Assembly (NCBI GenBank): GCA_017623685.1
Contig: JAGAOP010000021.1
Span: 1-64,000 of the forward strand
Length of the DNA stretch: 64,000 bases
Reading direction: 5' to 3'
DNA from: Spirochaetaceae bacterium
GTDB taxonomy: Bacteria; Spirochaetota; Spirochaetia; Treponematales; Treponemataceae
Shown here piece by piece: positions 8,533-18,076 of this stretch; within the stretch, counting starts at the first letter, position 1; each line of letters begins with the position of its first letter. The position numbers were made by a program, and so were the translations under genes. The notes beneath the pieces were generated by a model. The model did not search any database. It had not been told where the DNA came from and was given only the letters and a program-made list of their open reading frames with translations.

Positions 8533-8966
8533 TGCCTACTATTCCTTGTACCCTAGCAGAAGGTGCCTTTGTTCCTACATATCAATCAGTAGGAGCTGCA
8601 GGAGCAGACGTTTATGCATTTATTCCCCAAGATATTTTATTGCAACCAGGAAAAAGGGTTTTGATTCCAACAGGTTTATGTTTCCAAATTCCTGAAGGTT
8701 ATGAAATTCAAGTTCGACCTCGCTCAGGCTTAGCTGCAAAAAATGGTGTTACCTGTTTAAATACACCTGGTACCATTGATAGTGATTATCGAGGTGAAGT
8801 AAAAGTCTTACTAATTAATTTAGGTGAAGAACCTTTTCTTATTCGCAATGGGGATCGTATTGCACAATTAGTTGTTGCTCCTGTTCTTCAAGCTCAGTTT
8901 ACTTCCGTAGATTTTCTTGACTCAACAGAACGAGGTGCAGGTGGATTTGGTTCCACTGGGGTTTAA
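8532..8966 (+). CDS. dut: dUTP diphosphatase
   Basis: It hydrolyses dUTP to dUMP and PPi, keeping uracil out of DNA and feeding dTMP synthesis. It is a 144-residue trimeric dUTPase with all five family motifs: AGADVYA near 23-29, PRSGLA 63-68, [10 protein letters not shown] with D83 (catalytic) at 81-90, GDRIAQLVV near 117-125, and [10 protein letters not shown] at 134-143. It overlaps the preceding kinase-like gene by one base, with GGGAGGAAA as ribosome site. Confidence 0.97.
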   Translation: MPTIPCTLAEGAFVPTYQSVGAAGADVYAFIPQDILLQPGKRVLIPTGLCFQIPEGYEIQVRPRSGLAAKNGVTCLNTPGTIDSDYRGEVKVLLINLGEEPFLIRNGDRIAQLVVAPVLQAQFTSVDFLDSTERGAGGFGSTGV

Positions 8967-8968
8967 TT

Positions 8969-10105
8969 GTGAAGGAAAATAACTCAACTCAATTAAAAAG
9001 GCATGTTCTAATTTTTTATCTTGCAAAGGAATTGATGCTTTATTTTTTGATTTTGTTTATTTTCTTTTTTATGGTTTTTTTTGTAAACCAAATTCTTTTA
9101 ATGGCAGAAGATATTTTACAAAAAAGAGTTCCTGTTAAAGATGTTCTTAGACTTATAGCTTATTCTCTACCTTTTATTATTGCACAATCTGCACCTTTTG
9201 CTACTTTAGTAGGTTTTTTAATGTGTCTAGGTAGAATGATGACAGATAACGAAATTCTTGTATTACGTGCTTCAGGTAAATCATTTTCTGTTATTTTAGT
9301 TCCGGTTTTAGTTTTGGGATTATTAATTTCTTTGGTATCATTTTTTGTAAACGATTATTTGCTTCCTCTTGGAACTATTTCATACAATAAGTTATATCGT
9401 TCAATTTTACTTTCTGACCCTTCCATCGAACTAGAACCTAATTCTGTAAAAAGAACAGACGACACAATTCTTGTTATTGGCCAAGTTGATGATAGCACTA
9501 TTTCAGATTTGGTTTTTTTTGACAAAGACAGCAAAGGTAGGCAAAGAATAATTATTTCTGGTGAAACAGATGTGATCAATTCTGAAGAACCTGGTGTATT
9601 AATGCAACTAGAAATGGATTCAGCAAAAATAATGTCTTTTGAAAAAGTAAATAAAAAAAATTATGATGTTTTGTCCTCTGGAAAAACTCATATGAATATA
9701 TTTATGTCTTCTGTTTTTTCTAGTACTAGTTCAACAAATCCTAGAGAAATGACATCCTATGATTTAAAGAAGACCATTGATAGATTAGTAGAAGAAGATG
9801 TGCTTTCTAATATGCAAATTAATATGTATAAGCTTGAATATTATAAGAAATTTTCATTACCTTTTGGTTCTGTTTTCTTTGCTTTACTAGCAATGCCTTT
9901 GGCAATAATTTTTGGAAAGCATAACGGTCAAACTATTGGATTGATAGTTGGTATATTTTTATGTGTTTTTTACTGGGCTGCAATGATTTTAGGGCAAACC
10001 TTCGGAATTAGAGAAGGCTTAAGTGGATTTTGGACAATGTGGGGACCAAATTTTGCTGTTGGAATTGCAGGATTATTATTTTACATAAAGTTGGTAAAAA
10101 AATGA
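8969..10105 (+). CDS. lptF: LptF/LptG-family permease (first copy)
   Basis: A 378-residue membrane protein with three hydrophobic segments near the N-terminus, a central soluble beta-rich domain (about 130-270) and three C-terminal segments. This is the LptF/LptG layout. In LPS bacteria the two permeases work with the LptB ATPase to extract lipid from the inner membrane. Treponemes lack classical LPS, so the cargo here may be another glycolipid or lipoprotein (inference). It starts with GTG at 8969, two bases after dut, and overlaps the second permease by 4 bases. Confidence 0.87.
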   Translation: MKENNSTQLKRHVLIFYLAKELMLYFLILFIFFFMVFFVNQILLMAEDILQKRVPVKDVLRLIAYSLPFIIAQSAPFATLVGFLMCLGRMMTDNEILVLRASGKSFSVILVPVLVLGLLISLVSFFVNDYLLPLGTISYNKLYRSILLSDPSIELEPNSVKRTDDTILVIGQVDDSTISDLVFFDKDSKGRQRIIISGETDVINSEEPGVLMQLEMDSAKIMSFEKVNKKNYDVLSSGKTHMNIFMSSVFSSTSSTNPREMTSYDLKKTIDRLVEEDVLSNMQINMYKLEYYKKFSLPFGSVFFALLAMPLAIIFGKHNGQTIGLIVGIFLCVFYWAAMILGQTFGIREGLSGFWTMWGPNFAVGIAGLLFYIKLVKK

Positions 10106-11172
10106 GATTTTTTAAGTATTTACTTCAACGTTTTTTACCTATTTTTTTAGGGGCTTTATTTTTCTTTGCCTTAGTTCTTGTTTTGGTAGATTTGCTTATG
10201 AATCTGTGGAGTTTTATTTCACAAGAAGTTCCTCCTACACAAATACTTCGAGTTATGGCACTATATGTTCCAAAAGCTATGTCCTTTTCTCTTCCTCTTT
10301 CAATTTTGTTTGCAGTTTCCTATGTTCTTAGCGATTTTTATGCAAAAAATGAACTTACTGCTGTATTTGCTTCTGGAGTTTCTTTGTTTCAATTTACATT
10401 GCCTTTACTAATTTTTTCTTTGCTATTAACTTTTGGCATGTTTCTTTTTGAAGATAGGGTTGTAGTTTCATCCTATGCAGAAAAAGGTGCCCTTCAGTCA
10501 AAATTATTAAACAAAGAAGAATCCTTAGATAATGATAATATTGTTGTTATTGCATCTGGAGGGGATGTGGTTTATAAAGCAGATTATTACGATGACAAAG
10601 ACACTTCGTTAAAAAGGCTTTATATAATAATTAGAAACAAAGATAAAAGCTTACATTCTATTGTTCGCTCTGACTCAGCTACTTGGAACGGATCTAATTG
10701 GGATTTGGTAGGAGAGTTGCAATATACTTTAGAAGGAGATAGCCTTGTAACAGGTCCTGTAACACAAGAAGTTTTATCTTTGTTTGATGAACCTCCTTCT
10801 ACTTTTAGAAATAACACAATATCAGTTGAAACGGTTTCTGTAAAAGAAGCGAAAGTTTATATCAATAGATTAAAACGGGCTGGGCTTCCTACAGCAAAGG
10901 CATTATCTGAGTATTATAAGAAATTTTCTTTTCCTTTTGTAATATTCATTGTTGTTTTTTTGTCTATAGGTTTATCTGGAAAAACAAGAAAAAATGTTTT
11001 GCTCATTAGTCTTGTTCTTTGTATTGGAGCTGCAGTTTTGTTTTATGTAACTCAAATGGTTACAATGTTGCTTTCACAGTTTGGATATATTCCCCCCGTT
11101 GCAGGGGCTTGGATACCGGTTATTATGTTTATAATAATCAGTATAATTCTTTTAAAATATGCTAGAACTTAA
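10102..11172 (+). CDS. lptG: LptF/LptG-family permease (second copy)
   Basis: A 356-residue paralogue of the preceding gene with the same membrane, soluble and membrane layout and a matching LEYYKKFSLPF-like stretch (here SEYYKKFSFPFV). The ATG at 10102 overlaps the previous stop (ATGA), so the pair is translationally coupled, as expected for a heterodimer. A longer in-frame reading from 10030 is rejected because it would run 76 bases into the upstream gene. Confidence 0.87.
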   Translation: MRFFKYLLQRFLPIFLGALFFFALVLVLVDLLMNLWSFISQEVPPTQILRVMALYVPKAMSFSLPLSILFAVSYVLSDFYAKNELTAVFASGVSLFQFTLPLLIFSLLLTFGMFLFEDRVVVSSYAEKGALQSKLLNKEESLDNDNIVVIASGGDVVYKADYYDDKDTSLKRLYIIIRNKDKSLHSIVRSDSATWNGSNWDLVGELQYTLEGDSLVTGPVTQEVLSLFDEPPSTFRNNTISVETVSVKEAKVYINRLKRAGLPTAKALSEYYKKFSFPFVIFIVVFLSIGLSGKTRKNVLLISLVLCIGAAVLFYVTQMVTMLLSQFGYIPPVAGAWIPVIMFIIISIILLKYART

Positions 11173-11180
11173 GGTGAGAA

Positions 11181-12332
11181 ATGTCAGAGTCTAACAATTT
11201 TTTTTCAGTGAATCATTCAGATATTACAAGTAAAGCCCGTACTGGTATTTTACATCTTGCTCATGGAGATGTTCAAACACCTGTTTTTATGCCAGTAGGA
11301 ACCAATGCCACAGTTAAGGCTATTACCAAAGACGACTTAAATGAAATTGGCTTTCAATTAATTCTCGCAAATACTTATCATTTGTATCTTAGACCTGGTG
11401 GAGATATCCTTGAAAAAGCTGGAGGTCTTCATGGGTTTTCTGGTTGGGATAAAAATTTTTTAACTGATTCTGGAGGCTTTCAAGTTTTTTCTTTGGCACC
11501 TTTTAGAAAAATAACAGAGGAAGGGGTAAAATTTCAAAGCCATATTGATGGTTCTTCTCATATTCTTACGCCAGAAAGTGTTGTTCAATTACAACGACAA
11601 TTTAACAGCGATATTCAAATGCAACTAGATGTTTGCACTGGTTACGACATTACAGAAAAGCAAGCAAAAGAGGCATTGCGTATAACAAGTGATTGGACAT
11701 TAAGAGCAAAAAATGAATGGTTGATAGCAAAGGATTTAGGTTACAAAGGTGCTTTATTTCCTATTGTTCAAGGAAATTTTTTCAAAGAATTACGAAAACA
11801 GTCAGCAGAATTTGTTTCCTCTTTAGATTTGCCAGGAATTGCTATTGGAGGACTTTCTGTAGGAGAGCCGGAAGATGTTTATCGAGAAACTCTTGCATAC
11901 ACAGCTGAACTTTTACCAAAAGATAAACCTCGTTATGTTATGGGAATCGGAACTCCTGCATATATTTTAGAGGCTGTAGAAAATGGCATAGATATGTTTG
12001 ATTGTGTTCTACCAACTAGAAATGCTCGAAATGGCTCTTATTTTACAAGAGATGGAAGTATTTCCATAAAAAATGCTTGTTATGCTATGGATTTTTCTCC
12101 TGTAGATAGTGAATGTAACTGTAAGGTTTGCCGACAATATTCAAGAGCTTATTTAAGGCATTTATTTAAAGAACAAGAAATTTTAAGCTCAATATTAGCT
12201 TCTTACCATAATTTAGCTTTTTTAAATCAAATGTTAAAGGAAATTCGAGAAGCAATTGAACAGGATAGATTTTCATCCTACAAAGAATCTTTTTTAAAGC
12301 GCTATAACAGCGGAAAAAAGAGTGTTTTATAG
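11181..12332 (+). CDS. tgt: tRNA-guanine (queuine) transglycosylase
   Basis: It exchanges G34 for the queuosine precursor in GUN-anticodon tRNAs. The protein is 383 residues, the normal length. DSGGFQVFSL holds the substrate aspartate, FDCVLPTRNARNG the nucleophile region, and CNCKVC followed by a histidine in YLRHLF forms the zinc site. It starts 8 bases after lptG with GGTGAGAA as ribosome site and closes the operon. Confidence 0.97.
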   Translation: MSESNNFFSVNHSDITSKARTGILHLAHGDVQTPVFMPVGTNATVKAITKDDLNEIGFQLILANTYHLYLRPGGDILEKAGGLHGFSGWDKNFLTDSGGFQVFSLAPFRKITEEGVKFQSHIDGSSHILTPESVVQLQRQFNSDIQMQLDVCTGYDITEKQAKEALRITSDWTLRAKNEWLIAKDLGYKGALFPIVQGNFFKELRKQSAEFVSSLDLPGIAIGGLSVGEPEDVYRETLAYTAELLPKDKPRYVMGIGTPAYILEAVENGIDMFDCVLPTRNARNGSYFTRDGSISIKNACYAMDFSPVDSECNCKVCRQYSRAYLRHLFKEQEILSSILASYHNLAFLNQMLKEIREAIEQDRFSSYKESFLKRYNSGKKSVL

Positions 12333-12437
12333 TGTAACCTGCACCTGTTTAATTATTTTATATTTTAGACGGTTATAATCAGTTTTCAAAATTTTTTGAA
12401 TTTTGTGTTATTTTTAAATTCTTTTTAGGAGGCGATG

Positions 12438-13907
12438 ATGAAAAAAATAAAAAACTTTTTTTTGTATAATGATGATTTAATTGTACCTAAAGCACAAAGA
12501 AATAATTTTGTTTTTTCTTACTTTTGCCTAGGGAAAATTTTTTGTGTTGCATTATTATTTTTTTCATCTTTTTCAGTTTTAATTGCAAAGGATACTGGTT
12601 CTGCTGAAAAAACAGAAACTACGGTAGAAATAGAAGAACAGGAATCAGAAAAAGAAAAAGAACTTAACAAAATTAAATATGGTCTAGATGATGAAATTTC
12701 TTCTATGCTTGATGAGTTCATAAAAGATGAAACATATTTATATTTGGATGAAATATATGATTTATTTCTAAGAAGTAAAACCACTGGTTTAAGAGAAAAG
12801 ATAATTACTTATTTTACAAAAGCAAAAGACCCTCGTTTAACTGATTATGCTCTTGAAATTCTTGAAGATCCCTTTGATACAAAAAAATCAACAGTTTCTT
12901 TGCTTTTTACCTATGTCTCTGAATTAAAAATTACAGAGGCGGCTGTTTTTGCAAAAAATTTGCTTGAAAATGACAACATGGAATATTTTGATAGTGCTTT
13001 ATCGGCTCTTGCAGAAATTGGTTCTGTAGAAGATGCAGAATTTCTTGCTGAATATATTGATCGCGATGATTTATCCGTAGGGCAACGGCAATCTGTAATG
13101 AAGGCATTAGGTCGTTTAAAAGCAGTTGAAACTTGGGATTCTTTAGTTGAAATTATTCAAAATGAAGATGAAAATTCCTTTGTTAGAATGTATGCAGCAG
13201 AAGCAATAGGTGCCATGGAAAAGGCAGAATCTGTTCCAGTACTAATTGATTTATTTGAAAGTAACGACCCAAATTTTCGTACATCTGTGGTAAAAGCTTT
13301 ATCAAATTACTCAAATGATGAAGAAGCTATTGGCGTAATAATTGAATCTATTAGAGACTCTCACTATAAAGTCCGTTTAGAATCTATTTCTGCTATAAAA
13401 AAAATGGAATTAAAAGAAGCAGAGGATTATGTTGTCTACCGTGCAAAAAACGATCCTGAATCATCTGTAAAATATGCTTGTTACGATACTATAGTTGCTT
13501 TAGACAGTAAAGAAGGCTTGGATTATTTAGTTTCCATTCTAAAAGACAAAAAACAGGGAGATACAGCAAAATCTAAAGCGGCAGAGGCTCTTTTGAAACA
13601 TGGTGGAAGTTCCTATGTAAATGCTGTAATAGATTTAGCAAAAGAAACACTAAGTGATACGAAAAAAAAGCAGTTAAGATATGCTCTTGGGAAACTTTTT
13701 GCAAAACAAGAAAATTCAGCTTATGCAGATATTTGTTTAGAGTATTTAAAATCTGATGATGTTTCTACTGTGGGAACAGGTTTAGATATTTATGCAAAAA
13801 ATCACTTTCCTTCTGTAACTCCAGAAGTTCAAAAAATTGCAAATACTGAATCTAAAACTCAGAATGCAAATAAAACCAAGGCTAGAAAAATACTTGACCG
13901 TGAATAA
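12438..13907 (+). CDS. HEAT-repeat protein with N-terminal membrane segment
   Basis: A 489-residue protein of unknown role. After a basic N-terminus there is one hydrophobic segment at about 27-48 (signal anchor or uncleaved signal). An acidic coiled region (about 55-80) follows, then a solenoid of HEAT/PBS-lyase-like repeats such as SALAEIGSVEDAEFL and KALGRLKAVETWDSLVE. It is likely a periplasmic or membrane-tethered scaffold. Of two tandem ATGs (12435, 12438) the second is better spaced from AGGAGG. It stands upstream of cheW but with its own leader, and no functional link is evident. Confidence 0.75.
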   Translation: MKKIKNFFLYNDDLIVPKAQRNNFVFSYFCLGKIFCVALLFFSSFSVLIAKDTGSAEKTETTVEIEEQESEKEKELNKIKYGLDDEISSMLDEFIKDETYLYLDEIYDLFLRSKTTGLREKIITYFTKAKDPRLTDYALEILEDPFDTKKSTVSLLFTYVSELKITEAAVFAKNLLENDNMEYFDSALSALAEIGSVEDAEFLAEYIDRDDLSVGQRQSVMKALGRLKAVETWDSLVEIIQNEDENSFVRMYAAEAIGAMEKAESVPVLIDLFESNDPNFRTSVVKALSNYSNDEEAIGVIIESIRDSHYKVRLESISAIKKMELKEAEDYVVYRAKNDPESSVKYACYDTIVALDSKEGLDYLVSILKDKKQGDTAKSKAAEALLKHGGSSYVNAVIDLAKETLSDTKKKQLRYALGKLFAKQENSAYADICLEYLKSDDVSTVGTGLDIYAKNHFPSVTPEVQKIANTESKTQNANKTKARKILDRE

Positions 13908-13955
13908 CATTTCGGTGTATTCTATTTATTAGAAAGAATTTTTTTTGGAGGCATT

Positions 13956-14441
13956 ATGGCTGTTGGTGATGCACAGTTCCAGCTAGTTACCTTTCAACTT
14001 GGCGAAGAGTTGTACGGTGTTGATATAATGGATGTAAAAGAAATCGTCAAAATTCAGCCTGTTCGTCCCATTCCAAATGCTCCTTATTATGTGGAAGGAA
14101 TATTTAATCTAAGAAGCGAGATAATTCCTATTATTAATCTTCATAAACGATTCCGCATAAAAAAGGTAGAGACTGCGGAAGATGATATTGATGACGAATT
14201 TCAGGGTGGATTTATCATATTAAGTATTGATGGCTTAAAAATTGGAATAATAATCGATAGAATTGCTCGTGTTATTCCTGTAAAACAAGATGAAGTAAAA
14301 CCACCACCTCAGGTACTTAGTGGAATTGGAACGGAATATATCCATGGAGTTATTCGTCAAGAAACTGGATATCTAATAATTCTTGATATTCGACGCTTGT
14401 TCAAGGCTGAAGAATTACAAAAGATTATTGAAATAAAGTAA
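13956..14441 (+). CDS. cheW: Chemotaxis coupling protein CheW
   Basis: CheW links methyl-accepting receptors to the CheA kinase. The protein has 161 residues. The CheW fold is recognisable from FQLGEELYGVDIMDVKEI at the N-terminus, the RPIPNAPYYVEGIFNLR loop with conserved NLR, and the DEVKPPP and LIILDIRRLF elements near the end. TGGAGG precedes the ATG. Other chemotaxis genes are not adjacent; a cheR lies at 21040-22458. Confidence 0.95.
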   Translation: MAVGDAQFQLVTFQLGEELYGVDIMDVKEIVKIQPVRPIPNAPYYVEGIFNLRSEIIPIINLHKRFRIKKVETAEDDIDDEFQGGFIILSIDGLKIGIIIDRIARVIPVKQDEVKPPPQVLSGIGTEYIHGVIRQETGYLIILDIRRLFKAEELQKIIEIK

Positions 14442-14442
14442 C

Positions 14443-15492
14443 ATGATTCAAACTTATAGCTCAACAATTCGCCGTAGAGAAATGGACGCCGTACTAACTT
14501 GTATGGTGGATGAAAAAATTGGTCCAGGTGAATTAAATCAGCGATTAATTCAATTTGCAAAGGAATTTTTCTCGGTTGATGGAGCTGTGGCTCTACGAAG
14601 TCCTGTTATTGCTTTAAAATATGCAATACAGGCTTTGGATTTGCCATTAGATAGTGGTATTATGATTTCTGCCCTTGCCCCATGTTGGCAATATAAAGGA
14701 ATAATTTCTTTAGGCTATAAACCTATAGTTTTAGATGTTGCCCCAGAAACAGCACTTGTTACATTGGAAAATGTTGAAGAAGGAATAAGACAAGGTGGTA
14801 GACTTTTAATTTTATCTGGTACCTTAGGAAACATTTATGATATTGCTCCCTTTTTGGAGTTAGGTGTGCCTATTATCGAAGATGTTTCTCAAAATGTGGG
14901 TGCTTTTTATGAATTTCCTCAAGAAGAAGGGGAATCCAAGAAAAAAATGGCCGGAAGTAACGGTGTTTTTTCTATTATGGGGCTAGAGGAAAATGATTTA
15001 ATAACTGGTGGTGGAGGAGCAGTTCTTATGGCTCCAGCTCGGCGAGAATGGATTGTTTTAAAACGTCTTGTGGATTCAGCATGTAGGACTGATATCTTAC
15101 CAGATTTAAATAGTGCTTTAGCTTTCGTTCAATTAAAGGAGTTCACCCGAAACCAACAGAGACGACAAGAATTATTTGCTGCTTTTCAGAAGTCTTTGAT
15201 GTCTAGCCGACATAAAACATTTATTCGTAATCAGAATGGATTGGCTTCTGTTTATACTTTCCCTGTTGTACTGAATAGTGGCTTTAAAGATGTTAAACAA
15301 TATGCTGCTAAAAAAGGCATCGAAATTCAACCAACTTTTACTGATTCAGTTGTAGATTATTTACAAGATGATTTAGAAGGTTGCATTAATTCCAAGTCTT
15401 TACTTTTACGATGTGCTTCCTTCCCATTGTATCCTCGATTGGGGAACACTCAATCAACTTTAATAATTAAGGTTTTAGGAACCTTGCCTTAA
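14443..15492 (+). CDS. DegT/DnrJ/EryC1-fold protein lacking the PLP lysine
   Basis: A 349-residue protein with the fold of sugar aminotransferases of the DegT family: IIEDVSQNVGA (144-154) corresponds to the usual EDAAQ-HGA element. The active-site segment reads GVFSIMGLEENDLITGGGG (174-192), and the lysine expected in the FS-x(4)-KN-x(3)-G-GG pattern is absent, replaced by acidic residues or Asn. It therefore probably does not form a PLP aldimine by the standard route. It starts one base after cheW with no clear ribosome site, suggesting coupling to cheW. The function is not known to me. Confidence 0.8.
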   Translation: MIQTYSSTIRRREMDAVLTCMVDEKIGPGELNQRLIQFAKEFFSVDGAVALRSPVIALKYAIQALDLPLDSGIMISALAPCWQYKGIISLGYKPIVLDVAPETALVTLENVEEGIRQGGRLLILSGTLGNIYDIAPFLELGVPIIEDVSQNVGAFYEFPQEEGESKKKMAGSNGVFSIMGLEENDLITGGGGAVLMAPARREWIVLKRLVDSACRTDILPDLNSALAFVQLKEFTRNQQRRQELFAAFQKSLMSSRHKTFIRNQNGLASVYTFPVVLNSGFKDVKQYAAKKGIEIQPTFTDSVVDYLQDDLEGCINSKSLLLRCASFPLYPRLGNTQSTLIIKVLGTLP

Positions 15493-15507
15493 TTTAGAAG
15501 GATACAT

Positions 15508-16350
15508 ATGAAAAAATGTCTTGTAATAGTTAATATTTTTAAAGAAGAGTCTCAAAAATTAGCTTTGGAAATTGAGAATTTTTTAGTTAAAGAAAATATT
15601 CAGTGTGAGCTTTTTAATTTTGATGGTAAAAATTTAAAATTACCTACTCAAGGCATAGATTTTGTTGTTACCTTAGGTGGAGATGGTACTGTACTTTTTG
15701 CTGCTAGAGCTTGTGCTTCTTTAGGTATACCAGTTTTTCCAATAAATTTAGGTCAATTTGGATTCATTGCCAGTATTCAAAAAAACGAGTGGCAAGGAAA
15801 ACTAAAGGATTTTATACAAGGAAAAATTCCGCTTTCACCTCGTAGTATGATAAGTACTAGGGTTTTTAGAGGCAAGGAAAAAGTTTTTTTTGCAACTGCT
15901 TTAAATGATGTAGTAATTGCTGCTTCTGCTGCAGCAAAACTTATTTCTTTGGAATTAAAATTTGAAAATAACTCATTTGGTAGTTTTTGTGCCGATGGAA
16001 TAATTGTTGCTACTGCCACAGGTTCTACTGCCTATTCAGTTGCTGCAGGGGGTCCAATTATAGATCCTTCATTAGATGCACTTTTACTAAATCCTATTTC
16101 ACCTTTTTCACTTTCTAATAGACCTTTAGTGTTACCTCCAGAGGGAGTTTTAGAGGCATTAGTTTTACCATCAAGAACAGATAACATTGTGTTAACTGCT
16201 GACGGACAAGTTTCTGATAACTTGCAAATAGGGGATAGAATTGAATTTTCTCTGGCAAAAGACAAGGTTTTGTTAGTTGGTTGTTCTTCAGATAGTTTTT
16301 ACGGAGCATTACGTTCTAAACTTCATTGGTCAGGAGGTCCCCTTGCTTGA
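15508..16350 (+). CDS. nadK: NAD kinase
   Basis: It phosphorylates NAD to NADP. The protein is 280 residues. GGDGT is at 57-61, the NLGQFGF motif follows near 82, and the GSTAYSVAAGGPI motif is in the middle of the C-terminal beta domain. AGAAGGA precedes the ATG. Its last 8 bases overlap recN, a nadK-recN order seen in many bacteria. Confidence 0.97.
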   Translation: MKKCLVIVNIFKEESQKLALEIENFLVKENIQCELFNFDGKNLKLPTQGIDFVVTLGGDGTVLFAARACASLGIPVFPINLGQFGFIASIQKNEWQGKLKDFIQGKIPLSPRSMISTRVFRGKEKVFFATALNDVVIAASAAAKLISLELKFENNSFGSFCADGIIVATATGSTAYSVAAGGPIIDPSLDALLLNPISPFSLSNRPLVLPPEGVLEALVLPSRTDNIVLTADGQVSDNLQIGDRIEFSLAKDKVLLVGCSSDSFYGALRSKLHWSGGPLA

Positions 16351-18076
16351 AGATGTAAGCATTTCTAATTTTGCACTGATTGAATCGGTTTCTCTTGATT
16401 TTGACAAAGGTTTTACGGTTTTAAGTGGTGAAACCGGTGCTGGTAAATCGATTTTAATTGGTGCTCTTTCTTTTTTACTAGGAGGAAAGGGTGGTGTAGA
16501 AGCTATTCGTTCAGGAGCACAGGAAGCAAAAGTTTCAGGAACTTTTTCTTTAGATGAAAAAAATAAAGAACCTTTTATTTGGTTAGAAGAGCATGGCATC
16601 GAAATAGAGGATAATAGAGTACTAATTCGACGCTTTGTTCGTTTAAATGGCAAATCTGGAGCTTGGATACAAAATACACCTGTAACTCGAATAGAACTTG
16701 CAGAGTTTTCTAGCTTTTTAGTTGATATTCATGGACAACACGAACATCAATCTCTTATGCGAGTTTCAGAGCATAGACGTTTTCTTGATTCCTTTGCAGG
16801 AATTACAGACGAAGTTACTGCTTTTACAAATTTATATAGTCAACTTGTAGAAAAAAGGCGCCAACTTGAAGAATTATGTTCTTCTGATTCTCAACGAGAA
16901 AGACGGATGGAATTACTTAACTATGCTATTTCTGAAATAGAGGAAGCAAAATTACGTCCCACAGAAGAGGAAGAATTAATTGCAGAAGAAAATCGTTTAT
17001 CAAAATATGAGCAAATTTTTTCTGCCATAGATGGAGTTTCTTCAATGCTTACTGGGGATGGGGTAGGTCAGGAAGGTGTTTCAATCCTTTCTACTTTGAA
17101 AAAAGCTCAATCTTATATGAATCAAGCTTCTGGTGCTGACAATACACTTTTAAGTTTAGATAATCGCTTAGAAAGTATTTTTTATGAATTATCTGATATT
17201 TCAGATGAAATACGGTCATATTTGCAATCCTTAGTTTTTGAACCCGGACGACTAGAAATTGTTCAAGAAAGGTTAGCTTTAATTTTTAAGTTAAAGAAAA
17301 AATATGCTGACTCTGTTAAAGAACCCGTTGCAAAAATTTTAGAATATCAAGAAAAAGCAAAAATTGAACTTGAAAATTTATCTAATAACTTGGTAAATCG
17401 AGAAGAATTAACTGCAAAGGTTGATCAACTTTCTAGAGAAGTCTACTCTGCTGCAAAAAAGATTTCTGAAAAACGTAAGGTTGCCTCCGAAAAAATGTCT
17501 CAAGAAGTTGAGAATGTTTTAAGTGTGCTAGGTATGAAAGATGCAAAATTTTGCGTTTCCATTATAGAAAAGCCAGAAACTGGCGGTGGATTAATGCAAA
17601 AATGCGGCCCCTATGGAATGGATGATATAGAGTTTTTGATTAGTGCTAATCTAGGCTCTCCTGTTAAGCCATTAGCCAAAATTGCATCCGGCGGTGAAAT
17701 TTCTAGAGTAATGTTAGCATTAAAATCAATACTGGTAGATTCTGATACAGTAGAAACTCTGGTGTTTGACGAAATAGATACTGGTATTGGTGGTGAAATT
17801 TCTGTTGCAGTTGGAACTCATCTTAAAAAACTTTCAAAAAAAAGCCAGATTTTCTGCATTACTCATGTGGCGAGTATCGCTGCTTTTGCCGATAATCAAA
17901 TAAAGATAGCTAAAAAAACACTTTCTGATTCAACGGTAACAAGTGTTCAAAGTATTTCTGGTTCTTCTCGTGTAGAAGAAATTGCTAGAATGTTATCAGG
18001 AGACAGTGTTAGCGAAGCTTCTTTAGAACATGCTGAATCCTTATTGGCAAAATTTGGAGGCGAGGAAAATGGCTAA
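16343..18076 (+). CDS. recN: DNA repair protein RecN
   Basis: An SMC-like ATPase acting at double-strand breaks. From the TTG at 16343 the protein is 577 residues and begins MLEDVSISNFALIE, the standard RecN N-terminus. AGGAGG (16332-16337) is 5 bases upstream, which decides this start over one at 16277. Walker A GETGAGKS is at 29-36, a coiled-coil region spans roughly 150-370, the SGGE signature follows, and Walker B is LVFDEIDTGIGG near 475. It overlaps nadK by 8 bases and the next gene by 8. Confidence 0.97.
   Translation: MLEDVSISNFALIESVSLDFDKGFTVLSGETGAGKSILIGALSFLLGGKGGVEAIRSGAQEAKVSGTFSLDEKNKEPFIWLEEHGIEIEDNRVLIRRFVRLNGKSGAWIQNTPVTRIELAEFSSFLVDIHGQHEHQSLMRVSEHRRFLDSFAGITDEVTAFTNLYSQLVEKRRQLEELCSSDSQRERRMELLNYAISEIEEAKLRPTEEEELIAEENRLSKYEQIFSAIDGVSSMLTGDGVGQEGVSILSTLKKAQSYMNQASGADNTLLSLDNRLESIFYELSDISDEIRSYLQSLVFEPGRLEIVQERLALIFKLKKKYADSVKEPVAKILEYQEKAKIELENLSNNLVNREELTAKVDQLSREVYSAAKKISEKRKVASEKMSQEVENVLSVLGMKDAKFCVSIIEKPETGGGLMQKCGPYGMDDIEFLISANLGSPVKPLAKIASGGEISRVMLALKSILVDSDTVETLVFDEIDTGIGGEISVAVGTHLKKLSKKSQIFCITHVASIAAFADNQIKIAKKTLSDSTVTSVQSISGSSRVEEIARMLSGDSVSEASLEHAESLLAKFGGEENG

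Noticed and set aside
12387-12405. AT hairpin CAAAATT/AATTTTG before the HEAT-repeat gene as terminator
   Set aside because: It has no G-C core and no proper T tract; such hairpins are expected by chance in this AT-rich DNA.
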